A stretch of 9,079 bases of DNA from Caulobacter sp. CCH9-E1 (GTDB taxonomy: Bacteria; Pseudomonadota; Alphaproteobacteria; Caulobacterales; Caulobacteraceae): NCBI RefSeq assembly GCF_001556515.1, contig NZ_LSJA01000387.1, positions 1-9,079 on the forward strand, given 5' to 3'. Both the position numbers and the translations under genes were made by a program. The notes below the pieces were generated by a model, which worked only from the letters and a program-made list of their open reading frames with translations, was not told the origin of the DNA and made no database searches. Shown here in pieces: positions 1 to 4,415 of the stretch. Positions within the stretch are counted from its first letter, which is position 1, and each line of letters begins with the position of its first letter.

Positions 1-193
1 CCCTTTCGGACGATGTGCGTTCGAACATTGTGGGGTGGGTTTGTGTAGAAGTCGCGCGGGCGATTTCGTGAGCGTTGCCCGACAGTTAGGCCCGGATCGT
101 CGGTGCGATTGTGTAGAAGGGTTGTGTAGCAATCGTCGAAAGACGGTTCCCCGGACGGTGAAACCTCAACGTTTTCAGCGATGTTTTGGGAAG
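1..193. other. Non-coding flank left of the tRNA scar
   Basis: No frame here has a convincing start, ribosome binding site and coding-like composition. The short frames that run through it use codons unlike the genes to the right. It holds three copies of TTGTGTAG and a small inverted repeat (listed separately). By the orientation of the tRNA scar next to it, this should be chromosomal DNA outside the element, or the end of another element inserted earlier at the same tRNA gene. I see no clear promoter or terminator in it. Confidence 0.5.
41..129 (+). repeat. TTGTGTAG direct repeats (three copies)
   Basis: TTGTGTAGAAG occurs exactly at 41-51 and 109-119, and the core TTGTGTAG a third time at 122-129. 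The last two copies lie inside an inverted repeat, CGATTG at 106-111 and CAATCG at 130-135, with 18 bases between the arms. Closely spaced short repeats beside an attachment site can be protein-binding sites, for example integrase arm sites, but no function is shown. They lie on the side of the tRNA scar that should be chromosomal. Confidence 0.45.
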
Positions 194-239
194 TGGCGCA
201 CCCGACACGATTCGAACGTGTGACCTTTGCCTTCGGAGG
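194..239 (-). repeat. attachment site: 3' half of tRNA-Arg(CCG)
   Basis: Read on the minus strand this is a clean tRNA 3' half. It has the anticodon loop CTCCGAA with anticodon CCG (232-238), the 3' anticodon strand GGCAA, AGGTC, a T arm with stem ACACG/CGTGT around TTCGAAT (205-221), acceptor strand CGGGTGC (198-204), discriminator G and CCA (194-196). Homology stops at the anticodon loop: the bases beyond 239 cannot pair to form the 5' anticodon strand, and no D arm or 5' acceptor strand follows. It is therefore a fragment, not a working tRNA. Tyrosine integrases of tRNA-targeting elements leave this kind of scar, with crossover in the anticodon loop, at the end distal to the rebuilt tRNA. 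The orientation puts the element to the right, which agrees with the integrase gene 164 bp away. Confidence 0.8.
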
Positions 240-262
240 CCGTCCAGGCCCGTTTTTCAGCG

Positions 263-326
263 CGTTTCATGAGCGTTCAATCCGTTTCAAGTTTCAGAAA
301 AATATAGGTTATTTTCGTTTCAAGTT
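263..326 (+). repeat. CGTTTCA direct repeats, probable integrase arm sites
   Basis: CGTTTCAAGTT is repeated exactly at 283-293 and 316-326, 33 bp apart start to start (about three helical turns). A shorter copy, CGTTTCA, lies at 263-269. The repeats fall between the recombination core and the integrase gene, in the same orientation. This is where integrases with an N-terminal arm-binding domain, such as the one encoded at 404-1741, or their excisionases usually bind. The binding role is inference. Confidence 0.45.
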
Positions 327-369
327 GAGTCGCGCCGTTGCGCCATGTAGCGTCTTTTCTGCCCCACTA

Positions 370-389
370 GCGCCCCGCGCCGGGGGCGC
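370..389 (+). promoter_or_regulatory. GC hairpin just before the int ribosome binding site
   Basis: GCGCCCC (370-376) and GGGGCGC (383-389) pair perfectly around a six-base loop. The hairpin ends two bases before the ribosome binding site AGGGAGG. Placed in the 5' leader of the integrase mRNA it could reduce or tune translation, or pause transcription. No T-run follows, so it is not a standard intrinsic terminator. Control of int expression by it is inference. Confidence 0.4.
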
Positions 390-403
390 GAGGGAGGGCG
401 GCG

Positions 404-1741
404 ATGGTCAAGGCGAGCCTCATTTCCACGGATCGGCAAGTGTCCGGGTTGAAGGCGCGTGAGCGCGCCTACGAGCTTTCAGTGTCCGGCGTGCGCGGCC
501 TGGTCCTGAGAGTCTTTCCCTCGGGGACCCGCAGTTTCGAATTCCGCTATGTCGCTATCAACGGGAAGCGTAAGCGGATGCCGCTGGGCTCTTACCCAGA
601 GCTTGGCCTGGCGAAGGCCCGTGAACTCGCCGGAGCGCTCAGGGTGAGGGTCGTCCAGGGCGATGACCCCGCGCAGGAACGCGTCGAAGCGCGGATCGCG
701 GCCCGGACGGGCGAGACGCTCGCCGAGCTAGCCGAAGCCTATTGGGGCGCAGCGGAGCGCGGGCTGCATGGCGGTCGGGGCCGGCCAAAGACGGCCAAGA
801 CTCTCAGCGTCGAGAAGAGCAGATGGAGCCGATACCTCGCTCCTGGGCTTGGCGACGTGAAGTTCGCCGAGCTACGCCGCCGCGACATTAAGGCGTTCAT
901 GCGTCAGCTCGCCGTGAGGCACGACCTTTCCGCCGACTCTCTGGCGTCCATTGGCGGCACTTTGTCCGCGATCCTGGGCTTCGCGGTTCACGAGGAGCGC
1001 ATCGACGCGAATCCGGCCTATGGCGTCACCAGGCCGTTGGCGCTGCGCACGCGGGAGCGAATGTTCGACGATGCGGCGCTGGCCAAGATCTGGAAGGCTC
1101 TGATCCTGGCTTCAGAGCCGCGCGTGCGCGGTGAAGATCGGGAAGACAAGCACGCGCGCCTGGAGCCCCCGACAGCCTTGGCTTTAAGGTTTGCGCTGCT
1201 CACCCTATGTCGCCGATCCGAAGTAGCCGGCGCACGCTGGGACGAGATCGACGAGAACGCCAGAGTTTGGGTGGTTCCGGCGGAGCGGATGAAGGCGCGT
1301 CGGCCGCACGTGGTGCCGCTGTCAGAGCAGGCCTTGCAGGTGCTCCGGGATGCGCGGCTACGGTTCGGGATGGGTGAGTACGTCTTTCCGGCGCATGAGG
1401 ATCGCCAGCGGCATCTGTCGCCCGACGTAATGACGCGTGGTGTGACCCGGCTTTGCCAGCGTCACGGGTTGCCGCACGGCACGCCTCACGATTTCCGACG
1501 CAGCGGGGCGACGACGTTGACTGGAGAGCGCTACGGGGTCCGGCGGTTCATCGTGGCCAAGGTCTTGGCGCACACGGCCGATGATGGCGCTTCGGCGATC
1601 ACTGCAGTGTATGACAGGAATGACTACCTGCCCGAAAAACGAGCCGCGTTGGGCGCGTGGGGTGAGCATATCCAGGGCCTGGACGGCGCAGTGCTCGCAC
1701 GCTCAAGTAATGTCGTCCCGTTCCGCGTCGCGAAGGTCTAA
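404..1741 (+). CDS. P4-type tyrosine integrase
   Basis: This 445-aa site-specific recombinase should insert the element into, and excise it from, the tRNA-Arg(CCG) gene whose 3' half lies 164 bp upstream. Residues 1 to about 85 match the arm-binding domain (DUF4102 type) of P4-like integrases, with LGSYPELGLAKAR near 61-73. A core-binding domain spans about 105-205 and the catalytic domain about 215-420. Catalytic residues visible: Arg270 in TLCRRSEVAGARW, Lys297 in ERMKARRPHVVPLS, His362 and Arg365 in PHDFRRSGAT, His390 in LAHT, and Tyr403 in VYDRNDY (Tyr408 is a less likely nucleophile). Length is normal for the family, the five-residue set is complete, and there is no frameshift, so the enzyme is probably active. 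The ATG at 404 is chosen because AGGGAGG lies six bases upstream. The next gene starts 10 bp after the stop and may be co-transcribed. Confidence 0.95.
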   Translation: MVKASLISTDRQVSGLKARERAYELSVSGVRGLVLRVFPSGTRSFEFRYVAINGKRKRMPLGSYPELGLAKARELAGALRVRVVQGDDPAQERVEARIAARTGETLAELAEAYWGAAERGLHGGRGRPKTAKTLSVEKSRWSRYLAPGLGDVKFAELRRRDIKAFMRQLAVRHDLSADSLASIGGTLSAILGFAVHEERIDANPAYGVTRPLALRTRERMFDDAALAKIWKALILASEPRVRGEDREDKHARLEPPTALALRFALLTLCRRSEVAGARWDEIDENARVWVVPAERMKARRPHVVPLSEQALQVLRDARLRFGMGEYVFPAHEDRQRHLSPDVMTRGVTRLCQRHGLPHGTPHDFRRSGATTLTGERYGVRRFIVAKVLAHTADDGASAITAVYDRNDYLPEKRAALGAWGEHIQGLDGAVLARSSNVVPFRVAKV

Positions 1742-1751
1742 CGAGGGCGCG

Positions 1752-2666
1752 ATGTCAAAGTTTGTGCCTATCAATGTTGGATTCAAAATATTCTTTGGAA
1801 TTTCGGAAAAAGAGACAATCTATTCGTATATTGGATCGGAAAACTTCCAAAATATTATCGGTCCAGCCAGGAGATCGACGCAATTTTTCGTATCTGCTGC
1901 GGCGCTTTATATTATTGTGTTTCCGGCACTCTACGCGTTGTTTGCGGGTGCATTTCTTATACGTGGACTTTCTGCATTCACCTTGGTGGCTTTTTTATCG
2001 ACGGTAGGGCTATTCCTGGTCTGGGTGATGGGTAGGGAGGTGAGTAGATCCGATAGTGAGATTATCGGGATGTCTCCTCGCAATTACTATCAGCAGATAA
2101 ATGAGCTTTTCGAGTTCAAAAATTTCATTCTGTCAAATGATATAAAGATCTATTGCAAGAGGAGGCTATATTCTGCGTCGAGCGATGTGGTCGTCGTGGA
2201 CCCCCAACTCCTGACAGAAGATCACGGCATCGTCTGGATATTTGGTAGAGAGCGCGGCTTCGTAGTGCCGAAAAATATTCATCGTCCGGTAATAATGGGC
2301 GATCTTATGGTAGATGTATCCGAAATTTCTGGCCTAATGCCGGGATCGTTCTCAAAAACATTAAGCTTTGCAGCTAATTCATTGCGTGATGTTCCGAATA
2401 TGTCGGTGGAAGAACTCGACAGATTGGAGCATGCGTTAGAGTTCGCGGGGGAGTACTCGGATTCTCTGGCCTGGTGCTTTAAGGTCTTGAAAGCCTACTC
2501 AGAAATTCCTCGCGGTGAAACCTTCGCTACGGCTCTCAAGGCGCTTAGTGCCAAAAAGCTGGTTTCGGACGAGCAACGCGAACGGGCGCGTAAGTTAATC
2601 GGCGGTCGGTACGAGCCGTTCAACGATACGCTAGGCAGGGCGGCCAAGCGATTGAATCTAAAATGA
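1752..2666 (+). CDS. unrecognised protein with two membrane segments (cargo)
   Basis: I do not recognise this 304-aa protein. It has two adjacent hydrophobic segments, about residues 45-69 and 73-93, joined by a very short Arg-containing turn, so it is probably a membrane hairpin. About 200 soluble residues follow: a likely alpha/beta part (about 110-205) and a helical C-terminal part rich in charged residues (about 216-304). No nuclease, kinase, protease or nucleotide-binding motif is evident. The ATG at 1752 is chosen over upstream starts that overlap int because GAGGG precedes it at 1743-1747. It starts 10 bp after the int stop, so the pair may share a transcript. Its DNA is clearly AT-richer than int and the transfer genes, with many A/T third positions, which suggests separate, recent acquisition. 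Genes in this position are often cargo, including defence or persistence functions, but nothing in the sequence shows which. Confidence 0.8.
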   Translation: MSKFVPINVGFKIFFGISEKETIYSYIGSENFQNIIGPARRSTQFFVSAAALYIIVFPALYALFAGAFLIRGLSAFTLVAFLSTVGLFLVWVMGREVSRSDSEIIGMSPRNYYQQINELFEFKNFILSNDIKIYCKRRLYSASSDVVVVDPQLLTEDHGIVWIFGRERGFVVPKNIHRPVIMGDLMVDVSEISGLMPGSFSKTLSFAANSLRDVPNMSVEELDRLEHALEFAGEYSDSLAWCFKVLKAYSEIPRGETFATALKALSAKKLVSDEQRERARKLIGGRYEPFNDTLGRAAKRLNLK

Positions 2667-2752
2667 ATACCAAACGATACCGCTCGCGACCTTGAAGGTA
2701 CCATTCCTCCAGATCCCCCTAGTTGCACCCGCCCGAAACGCAGAGGTGCAAC
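2667..2752 (+). promoter_or_regulatory. control region of the alpA/mobilization operon
   Basis: This 86-bp gap is the only intergenic space before the packed run of genes to 8583, so the operon promoter probably lies here or within the end of the preceding gene. It contains the imperfect-centre palindrome ACCTTGAAGGT (2689-2699) and the inverted repeat listed next. I do not see a convincing -35/-10 pair. Confidence 0.45.
2722..2752 (+). promoter_or_regulatory. inverted repeat overlapping the alpA ribosome binding site
   Basis: GTTGCACC (2722-2729) and GGTGCAAC (2745-2752) are perfect 8-base arms around a 15-base spacer. The right arm touches the alpA ATG and includes the last bases of the ribosome binding site AGAGG (2742-2746). 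As DNA it could be an operator, perhaps for AlpA itself. As RNA the hairpin would block ribosome access. Either reading implies control of the whole downstream operon, but neither is shown. Confidence 0.5.
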
Positions 2753-2974
2753 ATGCGACTCCTTCGACTACCCGAGGTCATCGAGACCATCGGCTTTGGT
2801 TCCAGAACCACCATATGGCGCGCCGTTCGGCGCGGTGAATTCCCCCAGCCGCTGATCATCGGCCGTAACTCCATCTGCTGGAGGGCTGACGAGATCGAGG
2901 CTTGGGTGAACGCCCTTCCGCGTCGGCGCTATGGCGCTGGCGGCGCGGCTCCGAAAGGCGAGCCGCGTCCATGA
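2753..2974 (+). CDS. AlpA-family DNA-binding regulator
   Basis: This 73-aa protein is a small winged-helix/MerR-like DNA-binding protein of the AlpA family. RLPEVIETIGFGSRTTIWRA (residues 5-24) is the helix-turn-helix. RRGEFPQPLIIGRNSICWRA (26-45) is the wing, with the family's FPxPxxIGxxSxxW pattern, and DEIEAWV (46-52) follows. The C-terminal tail is basic. AlpA proteins on P4-like elements activate excision genes or act as excisionase-like factors. Here the protein stands at the head of the mobilization operon, so it may couple excision with transfer (inference). The ATG at 2753 is preferred to an upstream TTG because AGAGG lies six bases before it and homology begins there. Its stop overlaps the next start as ATGA. 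Confidence 0.88.
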   Translation: MRLLRLPEVIETIGFGSRTTIWRAVRRGEFPQPLIIGRNSICWRADEIEAWVNALPRRRYGAGGAAPKGEPRP

Positions 2975-3408
2975 AGATCCCCGCCTTCTTCAAGCCTCGC
3001 CGCGAGCTGCCCGAGCATGAGATCATCCACTTCATGACCAGGCACGGCGGCGTCTGCCACTGCCACGTGGTCCGCTGCGCTATCGGCGACAAGCGCCATG
3101 TGGCGTTCCTCAACATCGCCGGCTCCCCACAACACCCTACCGGCGACATCGAAGGTCTCGCCTCGTTGGCGCTCCGCGTGATGGGCGCTCCGGCCAACTC
3201 GCTCGTCTTCTGGGAAGTCGATCGGCACGAGTGGGAGGATCGCATCACCTACCACAGGGTGGAGTTTGGGAGCCTCCGACGTGGCGCCTTCTCCTTGCCC
3301 CGATGGCGCATGGAGCCGCTCCCCCAGCCCCTCGCGGACGCCGTCGAGCGGGCGTGGGTCATCGGCGCGGCCATGAAGTCGGGATCTTCCGCCGGGAGAT
3401 CGAAATGA
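2971..3408 (+). CDS. unknown 145-aa protein
   Basis: I do not recognise this protein. The coding signal is good: strong G/C third positions, an ATGA overlap with alpA, and a sensible length. It is soluble, without membrane segments or signal peptide. A compact Cys/His cluster at residues 29-36 (CHCHVVRC) could bind a metal. The middle (about 41-100) alternates hydrophobic and polar residues like an alpha/beta fold, with acidic and aromatic residues in FWEVDRHEWEDRITYH (80-95). The last 15 residues are a Ser/Lys/Arg tail. Placed between the regulator and the relaxosome genes, it may be an accessory mobilization or control factor. That is inference from context only. Confidence 0.72.
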   Translation: MKIPAFFKPRRELPEHEIIHFMTRHGGVCHCHVVRCAIGDKRHVAFLNIAGSPQHPTGDIEGLASLALRVMGAPANSLVFWEVDRHEWEDRITYHRVEFGSLRRGAFSLPRWRMEPLPQPLADAVERAWVIGAAMKSGSSAGRSK

Positions 3409-3656
3409 GCCGGCAAGCATCCGTTCGCTCCACGAGCTCTCTCGGCTGGGCCGGCTACCAGGTAACTCCCACCGCGCCTAACAACGGTTCGGACTTTGGG
3501 GAGAGGAGGACACACACCCGTCGCACGCGTGGCCCCAACAAAAGCTGGAGATTTTGCGCTTTCAGTCCGCAAGCGCCAGTTCGCCGCCTAGCGTCGAACG
3601 TCCCGCCGCTATGGGCTTTTCAGCGAAAGCGCTCCGCATGCGCAGGGGGCGGCTGA
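3405..3656 (+). CDS. doubtful 83-aa open frame
   Basis: An ATG overlaps the preceding stop as ATGA, and the frame stays open to a TGA two bases before the next gene. That spacing is what a real operon member would show. Against it, the predicted protein is rich in Arg, Ser and Pro with no recognisable domain, and its codons lose the strong G/C third-position bias of its neighbours, especially after about codon 25. The DNA instead holds small inverted repeats. It may be a non-coding cis-acting stretch that happens to be open. Confidence 0.3.
   Translation: MSRQASVRSTSSLGWAGYQVTPTAPNNGSDFGERRTHTRRTRGPNKSWRFCAFSPQAPVRRLASNVPPLWAFQRKRSACAGGG
3524..3632. repeat. inverted repeats in a possible oriT/operator region
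   Basis: Three small symmetric elements cluster here. One is the 8-bp palindrome CACGCGTG (3524-3531). The second is a hairpin of GCGCTT (3556-3561) with AAGCGC (3571-3576) around a nine-base loop. In the third, GCGCTTTC (3556-3563) pairs with GAAAGCGC (3625-3632) 61 bases away; it shares an arm with the hairpin, so the two structures exclude each other. The cluster lies directly upstream of the ribbon-helix-helix gene, where such proteins often bind and where transfer origins are often found. No known nic sequence was recognised, so the oriT role is a guess. Confidence 0.35.
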
Positions 3657-3657
3657 G

Positions 3658-4038
3658 ATGAGCCGGACGCCCGTCTCGCTTCGCCTCACGCGGGCGCAGA
3701 TCGCTTTCCTCCGGCATCATGCCGAGGCTCATGGCGTTAGCCTCTACCAGTCCAGCACCCGAGCCATGGAAGCGGGCCTAGCGGCGCTAGCCGGCGCTTC
3801 GGAACCGGGAGCGGCGGAGGAGCCGGTCGCCGCCCTGATCGGCGAACTCTTGGCCAGGGTTGAGCGGCTGGAGCGCGTGGCCGATCGAGCCCTCTACAGC
3901 GCAGCGGCGGCTTACGCCTATGCGCGCCAGGCCGCCCTAGCCGGCGCTCGCGACGCCAAGGCCATGGACGAGGCCGTCTCAGAAGCTGCCGGCGAGGCCT
4001 ATCGCCGACAGCGCGACCTTGCGCGAGGCGGATCGTGA
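3658..4038 (+). CDS. ribbon-helix-helix relaxosome accessory protein
   Basis: The N-terminal part of this 126-aa protein fits a ribbon-helix-helix fold: a short strand TPVSLRLT (residues 4-11), then helices at about 12-25 and 29-46 separated by HGVS. Proteins of this type bind DNA as dimers through the strand. On mobile elements they occupy oriT, stimulate the relaxase and repress their own operon, as TrwA does on R388. The remainder is an Ala/Glu/Arg-rich helix, likely coiled coil near 57-80, ending in a basic tail that could serve oligomerisation or contact with relaxase or coupling protein. The ATG lies two bases after the preceding open frame, with GGGGGCGG a few bases further upstream. 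The stop overlaps the next start as GTGA. Position next to traD and the relaxase supports a relaxosome role. The specific role is inferred from fold and context. Confidence 0.75.
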   Translation: MSRTPVSLRLTRAQIAFLRHHAEAHGVSLYQSSTRAMEAGLAALAGASEPGAAEEPVAALIGELLARVERLERVADRALYSAAAAYAYARQAALAGARDAKAMDEAVSEAAGEAYRRQRDLARGGS

Positions 4039-4415
4039 GCGCGCCGATCAAGACGGGCCAGGGGCTCGTCGCCCATGGACTTGGCGCCGCGCTTCAACGC
4101 TGGGCCGGCTACGCCAAGATCACGCTTGTCATCGTGGCGCTGTCCATGACGGCGCTGATCACGCGAGAGACCAGCGGCCCGCAGCGGATGCTAGGGACGG
4201 CCTACGTTGAGGCGCGCCTCAAGCTCTGGCTTGCCGACGGCCAGCCGGTCGAACCGACCGTGAAGATCACCGGTCATCGCGGTGCCTTCGATGTCCCGGC
4301 CCGCGAGATCGTCGCGACGCCGGCCGCCGCGCGCGCCTGGTCAGCGCGAGCCTTCGAGGGCTTGGCCTTGGCGCGGTGTCGGGCGCCTTTGCCAGCCTCG
4401 CCTGGTCTGCGGTGA
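4035..4415 (+). CDS. TraD N-terminal part (membrane anchor), split from the ATPase
   Basis: This 126-aa frame begins with GTG in a GTGA overlap with the gene before it. It has a cytoplasmic start, one membrane segment at about residues 26-44, and then about 60 polar residues, which is the layout of the TraD N-terminus (first membrane segment plus periplasmic loop). Just where a second membrane segment should begin, this frame goes off into a short Arg/Pro-rich tail, while the -1 frame reads a hydrophobic stretch (GLGLGAVSGAFASLAWSAV) and runs into the TraD ATPase. Joining the frames near 4368-4372, as if one G were missing in CCTTGGCG, would give one protein of about 600 residues. Either this is a frameshift (mutation or sequencing error), or the two parts are made separately. 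In that case the TGA here overlaps an ATG at 4415 (TGATG). Confidence 0.7.
   Translation: MSAPIKTGQGLVAHGLGAALQRWAGYAKITLVIVALSMTALITRETSGPQRMLGTAYVEARLKLWLADGQPVEPTVKITGHRGAFDVPAREIVATPAAARAWSARAFEGLALARCRAPLPASPGLR

Larger units (their letters stand above)
240..403 (+). promoter_or_regulatory. integrase leader between attachment site and int
   Basis: This non-coding stretch is less GC-rich than the genes around it, especially at 280-326. It carries the direct repeat CGTTTCAAGTT and, nearer the gene, a strong GC hairpin (both listed separately). An AT-rich run with TATAGG at 303-308 and a TTGAGT at 325-330 are possible promoter pieces. I find no pair with good spacing, so the integrase promoter is only presumed to lie here. 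The ribosome binding site is AGGGAGG at 391-397, six bases before the ATG. Confidence 0.5.

Noticed and set aside
194..262. Complete tRNA gene
   Set aside because: Only the part from anticodon loop to CCA is present. The 5' anticodon strand, D arm and 5' acceptor strand are missing.
1581..1751. Upstream start that would extend the membrane protein into int
   Set aside because: It would overlap the integrase gene by 160 bp. The added residues are translated from int DNA in another frame, and ATG 1752 has a good ribosome binding site.
2929..3420. Minus-strand open frame (163 aa) opposite the 145-aa gene
   Set aside because: The plus-strand frame has operon spacing and strong third-position G/C bias. 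The antisense frame has neither a ribosome binding site nor a recognisable domain.
3781..3950. Direct repeat CTAGCCGGCGCT in the ribbon-helix-helix gene
   Set aside because: Both copies encode the same Ala/Leu/Gly-rich helix residues (LAGA). This is explained by protein composition.
3445..4112. 14-bp repeat GCTGGGCCGGCTAC at 3445 and 4099
   Set aside because: One copy lies in traD coding sequence and the other in the doubtful open frame. GC-rich words of this length can recur by chance, and no further structure accompanies it.
4356..4376. Classical slippery site for programmed -1 frameshifting in traD
   Set aside because: The sequence at the crossover does not fit X XXY YYZ, and I see no convincing downstream pseudoknot, though an unconventional site is not excluded.
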